Source: Hydractinia symbiolongicarpus (lineage: Eukaryota > Cnidaria > Hydrozoa > Anthoathecata > Hydractiniidae). From it: a stretch of DNA of 64,000 bases. Location of the stretch: contig NC_079875.1 in NCBI RefSeq assembly GCF_029227915.1, positions 1 through 64,000 of the forward strand, given 5' to 3'. The notes under the pieces are model-generated. The model saw only the letters and a program-made list of their open reading frames with translations, was not told the DNA's origin and did not search any database. The translations under genes were made by a program, and so were the position numbers. This document shows, piece after piece, positions 10,961 to 23,800 of this stretch (positions are counted from its first letter, which is position 1; each line of letters begins with the position of its first letter).

Positions 10961-12200
10961 AAATTATTTTTTCACCACTATAACGCATGAAACTTGTAGT
11001 TTTTAAAAATGTTTTCATCTTTGATGAGACGCTGAATAAAAGCAGTTTAATCGCCGGCAAACGAAAACCTGCGATTTCCCTAAATCCCGGACTTGGCCCG
11101 TATAGTCAAAAGTATACAAAGAAAGTACCCAGGGAGTAAACTCATTTCCAGAACGATTTTTTAAATTATTTTTTCACCACTAAAACGCATAAGACTTGTA
11201 GTTTTTAAAAATGTTTTCATTTTTGATGAGTCGCTGAATAAAAGAAGTTTAATCGCAGGCAAACGAAAACCCGCGATTTCCCGTAAATCCAGGGCTTGGC
11301 CCGTATAGTCAAAAGTATACAAAGAAAGTACCCAGGGAGTAAATTCATTTCCCGAACGATTTTTTATATTATTTTTTCACCACTAAAATGCATAAGACTT
11401 GTAGTTTTCAAAAATGTTTTTATTTTTTATGAGACGCTGAATAAAAGAAGTTTAATCGCCGGCAAACGAAAACCTGCGATTTCCCGTAAATCCTGGACTC
11501 GGCCCGTATAGTCAAAAGTATACAAAGAAAGTACCCAGGGAGTAAACTCATTTCCCAAACGATTTTTTAAATTATTATTTCACCACTAAAACGCATGAGA
11601 CTTGTAAATTTCAAGAATGTTTTCATTTTTGATGAGACGCTGAATAAAAGCAGTTTAATCGCCGGCAAACGAAAACCCGCGATTTCCCGTAAATCCCGGG
11701 CTTGGCACGTTTAGTCGAATGTAGACAAAGAAAGTACCCTGTGAGTAAACTCATTTCCAGAACGATTTTTTCAATGATTTTTTCAGCACTAAAACGCATA
11801 AGACTTGTAGTTTTTAAAAATGTTTTCATTTTTGATGAGACGCTGAATAAAAGAAGTTTAATCGCCGGCAAACGAAAACCCGCGATTTCCCGTAAATCCC
11901 GGCTTGGCCCGTATAGTCAAAAGTATACAAAGAAAGTACCCAGGGAGTAAACTCATTTCCAGAACGATTTTTTAAATTATTTTTTCACCACTAAAACGCA
12001 TAAGACTTGTAGTTTTTAAAAATGTTTTCATTTTTGATGAGACGCTGAATAAAAGAAGTTTAATCGCCGGCAAACGAAAACCCGCGATTTCCCTTAAATC
12101 CCGGGCTTGGCCCGTATAGTCAAAAGTATACAAAGAAAGTACCCAGGGAGTAAACTCATTTCCCGAACGATTTTTTATATTATTTTTTTACCACTAAACG
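10581..12200 (-). repeat. 8-monomer duplication, copy 1 (1620 bp)
   Basis: It is followed directly by a second copy at an exact offset of 1620 bp. Comparing corresponding positions through the unit I found only two substitutions: GGAGTAAAC at about 10931 against GGAATAAAC at 12551, and GGGCTTGG at about 12105 against GGGCTTCG at 13725. Private variants in both copies include CACTATAACGCATGAAAC, GATGAGTCGCTG, CTTGTAAATTTCAAG and TGTAGACAAAG. Break position is uncertain by some tens of bases because both flanks are satellite. Confidence 0.9.
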
Positions 12201-13820
12201 CATGAGACTTGTAGTTTTCAAGAATGTTTTCATTTTTGATGAGACGCTGAATAAAAGCAGTTTAATTGCCGGCAAACGAAAACCCGCGATTTCCCGTAAA
12301 TCTCGGGCTTGGCACGTATAGTCGAATGTATACAAAGAAAGTACCCTGTGAGTAAACTCATTTCCAGAACGATTTTTTAAATTATTTTTTCAGCACTAAA
12401 ACGCATAAGACTTGTAGTTTTTAAAAATGTTTTCATTTTTGATGAGACGCTGAATAAAAGAAGTTTAATCGCCGGCAAACGAAAACCCGCGATTTCCCGT
12501 AAATCCCGGCTTAGCCCGTATAGTCAAAAGTATACAAAGAAAGTACCCAGGGAATAAACTCATTTCCCGAACGATTTTTTAAATTATTTTTTCACCACTA
12601 TAACGCATGAAACTTGTAGTTTTTAAAAATGTTTTCATCTTTGATGAGACGCTGAATAAAAGCAGTTTAATCGCCGGCAAACGAAAACCTGCGATTTCCC
12701 TAAATCCCGGACTTGGCCCGTATAGTCAAAAGTATACAAAGAAAGTACCCAGGGAGTAAACTCATTTCCAGAACGATTTTTTAAATTATTTTTTCACCAC
12801 TAAAACGCATAAGACTTGTAGTTTTTAAAAATGTTTTCATTTTTGATGAGTCGCTGAATAAAAGAAGTTTAATCGCAGGCAAACGAAAACCCGCGATTTC
12901 CCGTAAATCCAGGGCTTGGCCCGTATAGTCAAAAGTATACAAAGAAAGTACCCAGGGAGTAAATTCATTTCCCGAACGATTTTTTATATTATTTTTTCAC
13001 CACTAAAATGCATAAGACTTGTAGTTTTCAAAAATGTTTTTATTTTTTATGAGACGCTGAATAAAAGAAGTTTAATCGCCGGCAAACGAAAACCTGCGAT
13101 TTCCCGTAAATCCTGGACTCGGCCCGTATAGTCAAAAGTATACAAAGAAAGTACCCAGGGAGTAAACTCATTTCCCAAACGATTTTTTAAATTATTATTT
13201 CACCACTAAAACGCATGAGACTTGTAAATTTCAAGAATGTTTTCATTTTTGATGAGACGCTGAATAAAAGCAGTTTAATCGCCGGCAAACGAAAACCCGC
13301 GATTTCCCGTAAATCCCGGGCTTGGCACGTTTAGTCGAATGTAGACAAAGAAAGTACCCTGTGAGTAAACTCATTTCCAGAACGATTTTTTCAATGATTT
13401 TTTCAGCACTAAAACGCATAAGACTTGTAGTTTTTAAAAATGTTTTCATTTTTGATGAGACGCTGAATAAAAGAAGTTTAATCGCCGGCAAACGAAAACC
13501 CGCGATTTCCCGTAAATCCCGGCTTGGCCCGTATAGTCAAAAGTATACAAAGAAAGTACCCAGGGAGTAAACTCATTTCCAGAACGATTTTTTAAATTAT
13601 TTTTTCACCACTAAAACGCATAAGACTTGTAGTTTTTAAAAATGTTTTCATTTTTGATGAGACGCTGAATAAAAGAAGTTTAATCGCCGGCAAACGAAAA
13701 CCCGCGATTTCCCTTAAATCCCGGGCTTCGCCCGTATAGTCAAAAGTATACAAAGAAAGTACCCAGGGAGTAAACTCATTTCCCGAACGATTTTTTATAT
13801 TATTTTTTTACCACTAAACG
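12201..13820 (-). repeat. 8-monomer duplication, copy 2 (1620 bp)
   Basis: Direct tandem copy of 10581-12200. Identity is about 99.9% by my reading (two differences). Because 1620 is eight monomers, the duplication is in register with the array, as expected from unequal exchange. Part of the same block (the CTTGTAAATTTCAAG monomer and those after it) recurs once more at about 15640-16230. Confidence 0.9.
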
Positions 13821-13944
13821 CATGAGACTTGTAGTTTTCAAAAATGTTTTCATTTTTGATGAGACGCTGAATAAAAGAAGTTTAATCGCCGGCAAACGAA
13901 AACCTGCGATTTCCCGTAAATCCTGGACTCGGCCCGTATAGTCA

Positions 13945-15650
13945 AAAGTATACAAAGAAATTACCCAGGGAGTAAACTCATTTCCAGAACGATTTTTTCA
14001 ATGATTTTTTCAGCACTAAAACGCCTAAGACATGTAGTTTTAAAAAATGTTTTCATTTTTGATGAGACGCTGAATAAAAGAAGTTTAATCGCCGGCAAAC
14101 GAAAACCCGCGATTTCCCGTAAATCCCGGGCTTGGCCCGTATAGTCAAAAGTATACAAAGAAAGAACCCAGGGAGTAAACTCATTTCCCGAACGATTTTT
14201 TATATTATTTTTTTACCACTAATCGCATGAGACTTGTAGTTTTCAAAAATATTTTCATATTTGATGGGACGCTGAATAAAAGAAGTTTAATCGCCGGCAA
14301 AGGAAAATCAGCGATTTCCCGTAAATCCCGGACTCGGCCCGTATAGTCAAAAGTATACAAAGAAAGTACCCAGGGAGTAAATTCATTTCCCGAACGATTT
14401 TTTAAACTATTTTTTCACCACTAAAACGCATGAGACTTGTAGTTTTCAAAAATGTTTTCATTTTTGATGAGACGCTTAATGAAAGAGGTTTGATCGCCGG
14501 CAAACGAAATCCCGCGTTTTCCTGTAAATCCGGGGCTTGGCCCGTATAGTCGAATGTATACAAAGAAAGTACCCAGGGAGTAAACTCATTTCCCGAACGA
14601 TTTTTTAAATTTTTTTTTCACCACTAAAACGCATGAGACTTGTAGTTTTCAAAAATGTTTTAATTTTTGATGAGACGCTTAATAAAAGAGGTTTAATCGC
14701 CGGAAAACGAAAACCCGCGATTTCCCGTAAATCCCGGGCTTGGCCCGTATAGTCGAATGTATACAAAGAAAGTACCCTGTGAGTAAACTCATTTCCAGAA
14801 CGATTTTTTAAATTATTTTTTCACCACTAAAACGCGTAAGACTTGCAGTTTTTAAAAAAGTTTTCATTTTTGATGAGACGCTGAATAAAAGAAGTTTAAT
14901 CGCCGGCAAACGAAAACCTGCGATTTCCCGTAAATCCTGGACTCGGCCCGTATAGTCAAAAGTATACAAAGAAAGTACCCAGGGAGTAAACTCATTTCCC
15001 AAACGATTTTTTAAATTATTATTTCACCACTAAAAGGCATGAGACTTGTAGTTTTCAAGAATGTTTTCATTTTTGATGAGACGCTGAATAAAAGCAGTTT
15101 AATTGCCGGCAAACGAAAACCTGTGATTTCCCGTAAATCCCGGACTCGGCCCGTATAGTCAAAGGTATACAAAGAAAGTACCCAGGGAGTAAACTCATTT
15201 CCAGAACAATTTTTTAAATTATTTTTTCACCACTAAAACGCATAAGACTTGTAGTTTTTAAAAATGTTTTCATTTTCGATGAGACGCTAAATAAAAGAAG
15301 TTTAATCGCCGGCAAACGAAAACCCGCGATTTCCCGTAAATCCCGGGCTTGGCCCGTATAGTCAAAAGTATACAAAGAAAGTACCCAGTGAGGAAACTCA
15401 TTTCCCGAACAAATTTTTAAATTATTTTTTCACCACTAAAACGTATGAGACTTGTAGTTTTCAAAAATGTTTTCATTTTTGATGAGACGCTGAATAAAAG
15501 AAGTTTAATCGCCGGCAAACGAAAACCTGCGATTTCCCGTAAATCCTGGACTCGGCCCGTATAGTCAAAAGTATACAAAGAAAGTACCCAGGGAGTAAAC
15601 TCATTTCCCAAACGATTTTTTAAATTATTATTTCACCACTAAAACGCATG
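13945..15650 (-). repeat. 13-monomer-spaced duplication, copy 1
   Basis: This ~1.7 kb segment recurs 2635 bp downstream. Shared private variants are AAGAAATTACCCAGG, CTAAGACATGTAG, AAAGAACCCAGGG, GGCAAAGGAAAATC, GTTTTCCTGTAAATCC and AACGCGTAAGACTTG. At least six differences are visible, for example AATCAGCG at about 14308 against AATCCGCG at 16943, and TTTGATCGCC at about 14489 against TTTAATCGCC. It is therefore older than the 1620-bp pair. Confidence 0.85.
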
Positions 15651-16579
15651 AGACTTGTAAATTTCAAGAATGTTTTCATTTTTGATGAGACGCTGAATAA
15701 AAGCAGTTTAATCGCCGGCAAACGAAAACCCGCGATTTCCCGTAAATCCCGGGCTTGGCACGTTTAGTCGAATGTAGACAAAGAAAGTACCCTGTGAGTA
15801 AACTCATTTCCAGAACGATTTTTTCAATGATTTTTTCAGCACTAAAACGCATAAGACTTGTAGTTTTTAAAAATGTTTTCATTTTTGATGAGACGCTGAA
15901 TAAAAGAAGTTTAATCGCCGGCAAACGAAAACCCGCGATTTCCCGTAAATCCCGGCTTGGCCCGTATAGTCAAAAGTATACAAAGAAAGTACCCAGGGAG
16001 TAAACTCATTTCCAGAGCGATTTTTTAAATTATTTTTTCACCACTAAAACGCATAAGACTTGTAGTTTTTAAAAATGTTTTCATTTTTGATGAGACGCTG
16101 AATAAAAGAAGTTTAATCGCCGGCAAACGAAAACCCGCGATTTCCCTTAAATCCCGGGCTTGGCCCGTATAGTCAAAAGTATACAAAGAAAGTACCCAGG
16201 GAGTAAACTCATTTACCGAACGATTTTTTATATTATTTTTTTACCACTAAACGCATGAGACTTGTAGTTTTCAAAAATGTTTTCATTTTTGATGAGACGC
16301 TGAATAAAAGAAGTTTAATCGCCGGCAAACGAAAACCTGCGATTTCCCGTAAATCCTGGACTCGGCCCGTATAGTCAAAAGTATACAAAGAAAGTACCCA
16401 GGAAGTAAACTCATTTCCCAAACGATTTTTTAAATTATTGTTTCACCACTAAAACGCATAAGACTTGTAGTTTTCAAAAATGTTTTCATTTTTGATGAGA
16501 CGCTGAATAAAAGCAGTTTAATCGCCGGCAAACAAAAACCTGCGATTTCCCTAAATCCCCGACTCGGCCCGTATAGTCA

Positions 16580-18285
16580 AAAGTATACAAAGAAATTACC
16601 CAGGGAGTAAACTCATTTCCAGAACGATTTTTTCAATGATTTTTTCAGCACTAAAACGCCTAAGACATGTAGTTTTAAAAAATGTTTTCATTTTTGATGA
16701 GACGCTGAATAAAAGAAGTTTAATCGCCGGCAAACGAAAACCCGCGATTTCCCGTAAATCCCGGGCTTGGCCCGTATAGTCAAAAGTATACAAAGAAAGA
16801 ACCCAGGGAGTAAACTCATTTCCCGAACGATTTTTTATATTATTTTTTTACCACTAATCGCATGAGACTTGTAGTTTTCAAAAATATTTTCATATTTGAT
16901 GGGACGCTGAATAAAAGAAGTTTAATCGCCGGCAAAGGAAAATCCGCGATTTCCCGTAAATCCCGGACTCGGCCCGTATAGTCAAAAGTATACAAAGAAA
17001 GTACCCAGGGAGTAAATTCATTTCCCGAACGATTTTTTAAACTATTTTTTCACCACTAAAACGCATGAGACTTGTAGTTTTCAAAAATGTTTTCATTTTT
17101 GATGAGACGCTTAATGAAAGAGGTTTAATCGCCGGCAAACGAAATCCCGCGTTTTCCTGTAAATCCGGGGCTTGGCCCGTATAGTCGAATGTATACAAAG
17201 AAAGTACCCAGGGAGTAAACTCATTTCCCGAACGATTTTTTAAATTTTTTTTTCACCACTAAAACGCATGAGACTTGTAGTTTTCAAAAATGTTTTCATT
17301 TTTGATGAGACGCTTAATAAAAGAGGTTTAATCGCCGGAAAACGAAAACCCGCGATTTCCCGTAAATCCCGGGCTTGGCCCGTATAGTCGAATGTATACA
17401 AAGAAGGTACCCTGTGAGTAAACTCATTTCCAGAACGATTTTTTAAATTATTTTTTCACCACTAAAACGCGTAAGACTTGTAGTTTTTAAAAAAGTTTTC
17501 ATTTTTGATGAGACGCTGAATAAAAGAAGTTTAATCGCCGGCAAACGAAAACCTGCGATTTCCCGTAAATCCTGGACTCGGCCCGTATATTCAAAAGTAT
17601 ACAAAGAAAGTACCCAGGGAGTAAACTCATTTCCCAAACGATTTTTTAAATTATTATTTCACCACTAAAAGGCATGAGACTTGTAGTTTTCAATAATGTT
17701 TTCATTTTTGATGAGACGCTGAATAAAAGCAGTTTAATTGCCGGCAAACGAAAACCTGTGATTTCCCGTAAATCCCGGACTCGGCCCGTATAGTCAAAGG
17801 TATACAAAGAAAGTACCCAGGGAGTAAACTCATTTCCAGAACAATTTTTTAAATTATTTTTTCACCACTAAAACGCATAAGACTTGTAGTTTTTAAAAAT
17901 GTTTTCATTTTCGATGAGACGCTAAATAAAAGAAGTTTAATCGCCGGCAAACGAAAACCCGCGATTTCCCGTAAATCCCGGGCTTGGCCCGTATAGTCAA
18001 AAGTATACAAAGAAAGTACCCAGTGAGGAAACTCATTTCCCGAACAAATTTTTAAATTATTTTTTCACCACTAAAACGTATGAGACTTGTAGTTTTCAAA
18101 AATGTTTTCATTTTTGATGAGACGCTGAATAAAAGAAGTTTAATCGCCGGCAAACGAAAACCTGCGATTTCCCGTAAATCCTGGACTCGGCCCGTATAGT
18201 CAAAAGTATACAAAGAAAGTACCCAGGGAGTAAACTCATTTCCCAAACGATTTTTTAAATTATTATTTCACCACTAAAACGCATG
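16580..18285 (-). repeat. 13-monomer-spaced duplication, copy 2
   Basis: Partner of 13945-15650 at offset 2635. The intervening material (about 15650-16580) includes a further copy of the CTTGTAAATTTCAAG block, so the repeating unit is a nested composite of monomers from the 1620-bp duplication. The downstream copy ends near 18285, where GACTTGTAGTTTTC replaces the partner's GACTTGTAAATTTC. Confidence 0.82.
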
Positions 18286-20897
18286 AGACTTGTAGTTTTC
18301 AAGAATGTTTTCATTTTTGATGAGACGCTGAATAAAAGCAGTTTAATTGCCGGCAAACGAAAACCTGTGATTTCCCGTAAATCCCGGACTCGGCCCGTAT
18401 AGTCAAAGGTATACAAAGAAAGTACCCAGGGAGTAAACTCATTTCCAGAACAATTTTTTAAATTACTTTTTCACCACTAAAACGCATAAGACTTGTAGTT
18501 TTTAAAAATGTTTTCATTTTCGATGAGACGCTAAATAAAAGATGTTTAATCGCCGGCAAACGAAAACCCGCGATTTCCCGTAAATCCCGGGCTTGGCCCG
18601 TATAGTCAAAAGTATACAAAGAAAGTACCCAGTGAGGAAACTCATTTCCCGAACAAATTTTTAAATTATTTTTTCACCACTAAAACGTATGAGACTTGTA
18701 GTTTTCAAAAATGTTTTCATTTTTGATGAGACGCTGAATAAAAGAAGTTTAATCGCCGGCAAACGAAAACCTGCGATTTCCCGTAAATCCTGGACTCGGC
18801 CCGTATAGTCAAAAGTATACAAAGAAAGTACCCAGTGAGGAAACTCATTTCCCGAACAAATTTTTAAATTATTTTTTCACCACTAAAACGTATGAGACTT
18901 GTAGTTTTCAAAAATGTTTTCATTTTTGATGAGACGCTGAATAAAAGCAGTTTAATCGCCGGCAAACGAAAACCCGCGATTTCCCGTAAATCCCGGGCTT
19001 GGCACGTATAGTCGAATGTATACAAAGAAAGTACCCTGTGAGTAAACTCATTTCCAGAACGATTTCTTCAATGATTTTTTCAGCACTAAAACGCATAAGA
19101 CTTGTAGTTTTTAAAAATGTTTTCATTTTTGATGAGACGCTGAATAAAAGAAGTTTAATCGCCGGCAAACGAAAACCCGCGATTTCCCGTAAATCCCGGC
19201 TTGGCCCGTACAGTCAAAAGTATACAAGGAAAGTACCCAGGGAGTAAACTCATTTCCCGAACAATTTTTTAAATTAGTTTTTCACCACTAAAACGCATAA
19301 GACTTGTAGTTTTCAAAAATGTTTTCATTTTTGATGAGACGCTGAATAAAAGCAGTTTAATCGCCGGCAAACAAAAAGCTGCGATTTCCCTAAATCCCCG
19401 ACTCGGCCCGTATAGTCAAAAGTATACAAAGAAAGTACCCAGGGAGTAAACTCATTTCCAGAACGATTTTTTAAATTATTTTTTCACCACAAAAAGGCAT
19501 AAGACTTGTAGTTTTTAAAAATGTTTTCATTTTTGATGAGACGCTGAATAAAAGAAGTTTAATCGCCGGCAAACGAAAACCCGCGATTTCCCGTAAATCC
19601 CGGGCTTGGCCCGTATAGTCAAAAGTATACAAAGAAAGTACCCAGGGAGTAAACTCATTTCCCGAACGATTTTTTATATCATTTTTTTACCACTCATCGC
19701 ATGAGACTTGTAGTTTTCAAAAATATTTTCATATTTGATGGGACGCTGAATAAAAGAAGTTTAATCGCCGGCGAACGAAAATCCGCGATTTCCCGTAAAT
19801 CCCGGACTCGGCCCGTATAGTCAAAAGTATACAAAGAAAGTACCCAGGGAGTAAACTCATTTCCCGAACGGTTTTTAAACTATTTTTTCCCCACTAAAAC
19901 GCATGAGACTTGTAGTTTTCAAAAATGTTTTCATTTTTGATGAGACGCTTAATAAAAGAAGTTTAATCGCCGGCAAACGAAAACCCGCGATTTCCCGTAA
20001 ATCCCGGCTTGGCCCGTATAGTCAAAAGTATACAAAGAAAGTACCCAGGGAGTAAACTCATTTCCCGAACGATTTTTTAAGTTACTTTTTCACCACTAAA
20101 ACGCATGAGACTTGTAGTTTTCAAAAATGTTTTCATTTTTGATGAGACGCTGAATAAATGGAGTTTAATCGCCGGCAAACGAAAACCCGCCATTTCCCGT
20201 AAACCCCGGACTCGGCCCGTATAGTCAAAAGTATACAAAGAAAGTACCCAGGGAGTAAACTCATTTCCCAAACAATTTTTTAAGTTACTTTTTCACCACT
20301 AAAACACATGAGACTTGTAGTTTTCAAAAATGTTTTCATTTTTGATGAGACGCTGAATAAATGGAGTTTAATCGCCGGCAAACGAAAACCCGCCATTTCC
20401 CGTAAACCCCGGACTCGGCCCGTATAGTCAAAAGTATACAAAGAAAGTACCCAGGGAGTAAACTCATTTCCCGAACAATTTTTTAAGTTACTTTTTCACC
20501 ACTAAAACACATGAGACTTGTAGTTTTCAAAAATGTTTTCATTTTTGATGAGACGTTGAATAAAAGAAGTTTAATCACCAGCAAACGAAAACCTGCAATT
20601 TCCCGTAAATCCCGGACTCGGCCTGTAAAGTCAAAAGTATACAAAAAAGTACCCATGGAGTAAACTCATTTCCCGAACGATTTTTTAAATTATTATTTCA
20701 CCACTAAAGCCCATGAGACTTGTAGTTTCTAAAAATGTTTTCATTTTTGATGAGACGCTGAATAAAAGAAGTTTAATCGCCGGCAAACGAAAACCCGCGA
20801 CTTCCCGTAACTCCGGACTCGGTCCGTATAGTCAAAAGTATAAAAAGAAAGTAACCAGGGAGTACACTCATTTCCCGAACGATTTTTCAAATTATTT

Positions 20898-23800
20898 CTG
20901 CACCACTAGAAGGAATGAGACTTGTAGTTTTCCAAAATGTTTTCATTTTTAATGAGACGCTTAATGAAAGAGGTTTAATCGCCGGCAAACGAAAACCCGC
21001 GATTTCCCGTAAATCCCGGGCTTGTCCAGTATAGTTGAATGTATACAAAGAAAGTACCCTGTGAGTGAACTCATTTCCAGAACGATTTTTTAAATTATCT
21101 TCTCACCACTAAATCGCATGAGACTTGTAGTTTCCAAAAATGTTTTTATTTTTGATGAGACGCTGAATAAAAGAAGTTTAATCGCCGGCAAACGAAAACC
21201 TGCGATTTCCCGTAAATCCCAGACTCGGCCCGTATAGTCAAAAGTATACAAAGAAAGTACCCAGGGAGTAAACTCATTTCCCGAGCGATTTTTTAAATTA
21301 TTATTTCACCACTAAAGCCCATGAGACTTGTAGTTTTTAAAAATGTTTTCAATTTTGATGAGACGCTGAATAAAGAAGTTTAATCGCCGGCAAACGAAAA
21401 CCCGCCATTTCCCGTAAACCCCGGACTCGGCCCGTATAGTCAAAAGCATACAAAGAAAGTACCCAGGGAGTAAACTCATTTCCGGAACGATTTTTTAAAT
21501 TATTTTTTCACCACTAAAACGCATGAGACTTGGAGTTTTCAAAAATATTTTCATTTTTGATGAGATGCTGAATAAAAGCAGTTTAATCACCGGCAAACGA
21601 AAACCCGCGATTTCCCTTAAATCCCGGACTCGGCCCGTATAGTCAAAAGTATACAAAGAAAGTACCCAGGAAGTAAACTCATTTCCCGAACGATTTTTCA
21701 AATTATTTCTGCACCATTAGAACGAATAAGATTTTTAGTTTTCCAAAATGTTTTCACTTTTAATGAGACGCTTAATGAAAGAGGTTTAATCGCCGGCAAA
21801 CGAAAACCCGCGATTTCCCGTAAATCCCGGGCTTGTCCCGTATAGTCGAATGTATGCAAAGAAAGTACCCTGTGAGTTAACTTATTTCCAGAACGATTTT
21901 TTAAATTATCTTTTCACCACTAAATCGCATGAGACTTGTAGTTTTCAAAAATGTTTTCATTTTTGATGAGACGCTGAATAAAAGAAGTTTAATCGCCGGC
22001 AAACGAAAACCTGCGATTTCCCGTAAATCCCAGACTCGGCCCGTATAGTTAAAAGTATACAAATAAAGTACCCAGGGAGTAAACTCATCTTCCGAACGAT
22101 TTTTTAAATTATTATTTCACCACTAAAGCCCATGAGACTTGTAGTTTTTAAAAATGTTTTCATTTTTGATGAGACGCTGAATAAATGGAGTTTAATCGCC
22201 GGCAAACGAAAACCCGCCATTTCCCGTAAACCCCAGACTCGGCCCGTATAGTCAAAAGTATACAAAGAAAGTACCCAGGGAGTAAACTCATTTCCCGAAC
22301 AATTTTTTAAGTTACTTTTTCACCACTAAAACACATGAGACTTGTAGTTTTCAAAAATGTTTTCATTTTGGATGAGACGCTGAATAAAAGAAGTTTAATC
22401 ACCAGCAAACGAAAACCTGCGATTTCCCGTAAATCCTGGACTCGGCCTGTAAAGTCAAAAGTATAAAAAGAAAGTACCCAGGGAGTAAACTCATTTCCCG
22501 AACGATTTTTCAAATTATTTCTGCACCACTAGAACGAATGAGACTTGTAGTTTTCCAAAATGTTTTCATTTTTAATGAGTCGCTTAATGAAAGAGGTTTA
22601 ATCGCCGGCAAACGAAAACCCGCGATTTCCCGTAAATCCCGGGCTTGTCCCGTATAGTTGAATGTATACAAAGAAAGTACCCTGTGAGTGAAGTCATTTT
22701 CAGAACGATTTTTTAATTATCTTTTCACCACTAAATCGCATGAGACTTGTAGTTTTCAAAAATGTTTTTATTTTTGAAGAGACGCTGAATAAAAGAAGTT
22801 TAATCGCCGGCAAACGAAAACCTGCGATTTACCGTAAATCCCAGACTCGGCCCGTATAGTCAAAAGTATACAAAGAAAGTACCCAGGGAGTAAACTCATT
22901 TCCAGAGCGATTTTTTAAATTATTATTTCACCACTAAAGCCCATGAGACTTGTAGTTTTTAAAAATGTTTTCATTTTTGATGAGACGCTGAATAAAGAAG
23001 TTTAATCGCCGGCAAACGAAAACCCGCCATTTCCCGTAAACCCCGGACTCGGCCCGTATAGTCAAAAGCATACAAAGAAAGTACCCAGCGAGTAAACTCA
23101 TTTCCGGAACGATTTTTTAAATTATTTTTTCACCACTAAAACGCATGAGACCTGTAGTTTTCAAAAATGTTTTCATTTTTGATGAGACGCTGAATAAAAG
23201 CAGTTTAATCACCGGCAAACGAAAACCTGCGATTTCCCGTAAATCCCGGACTCGGCCCGTATAGTCAAAAGTATACAAAGAAAGTACCCAGGGAGTAAAC
23301 TCATTTCCCGAACGATTTTTCAAATTATTTCTGCACCATTAGAACGAATAAGACTTTTAGTTTTCCAAAATGTTTTCACTTTTAATGAGACGCTTAATGA
23401 AAGAGGTTTAATCGACGGCAAACGAAAACCCGCGATTTCCCGTAAATCCCGGGCTTGTCCCGTATAGTCGAATGTATACAAAGAAAGTACCCGGTGAGTA
23501 AACTTATTTCCAGAACGATTTTTTAAATTATCTTTTCACCACTAAATCGCATGAGACTTGTAGTTTTCAAAAATGTTTTCATTTTTGATGAGACGCTGAA
23601 TAAAAGAAGTTTAATCGCCGGCAAACGAAAACCTGCGATTTCCCGTAAATCCCAGACTCGGCCCGTATAGTCAAAAGTATACAAAGAAAGTACCCAGGGA
23701 GTAAACTCATTTCCAGAGCGATTTTTTAAATTATTATTTCACCACTAAAGCCCATGAGACTTGTAGTTTTTAAAAATGTTTTCATTTTTGATGAGACGCT

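Larger units (their letters stand above)
8510..20065 (-). repeat. Domain 2: sub-array sharing variants with domain 1
   Basis: Monomers mostly carry TTCACCACTAAAACGCATGAG or ...GCATAAG, with CAGCACTAAAACGC, TTTCAAGAATG, CCTGTGATTT and AAAGGTATAC variants that match domain 1 in reverse complement. The types typical of domains 3 and 4 (CTGCACCACTAGAACG, AAAGCCCATGAG, CTAAATCGCATGAG) are absent or nearly so here. The domain is organised by 8-mer and 13-mer duplications rather than by a short regular higher-order repeat. Confidence 0.8.

Noticed and set aside
20065-20900. Non-satellite insertion at the domain 2/3 boundary
   Set aside because: The ~203-bp landmarks continue through the boundary; only the variant types change.
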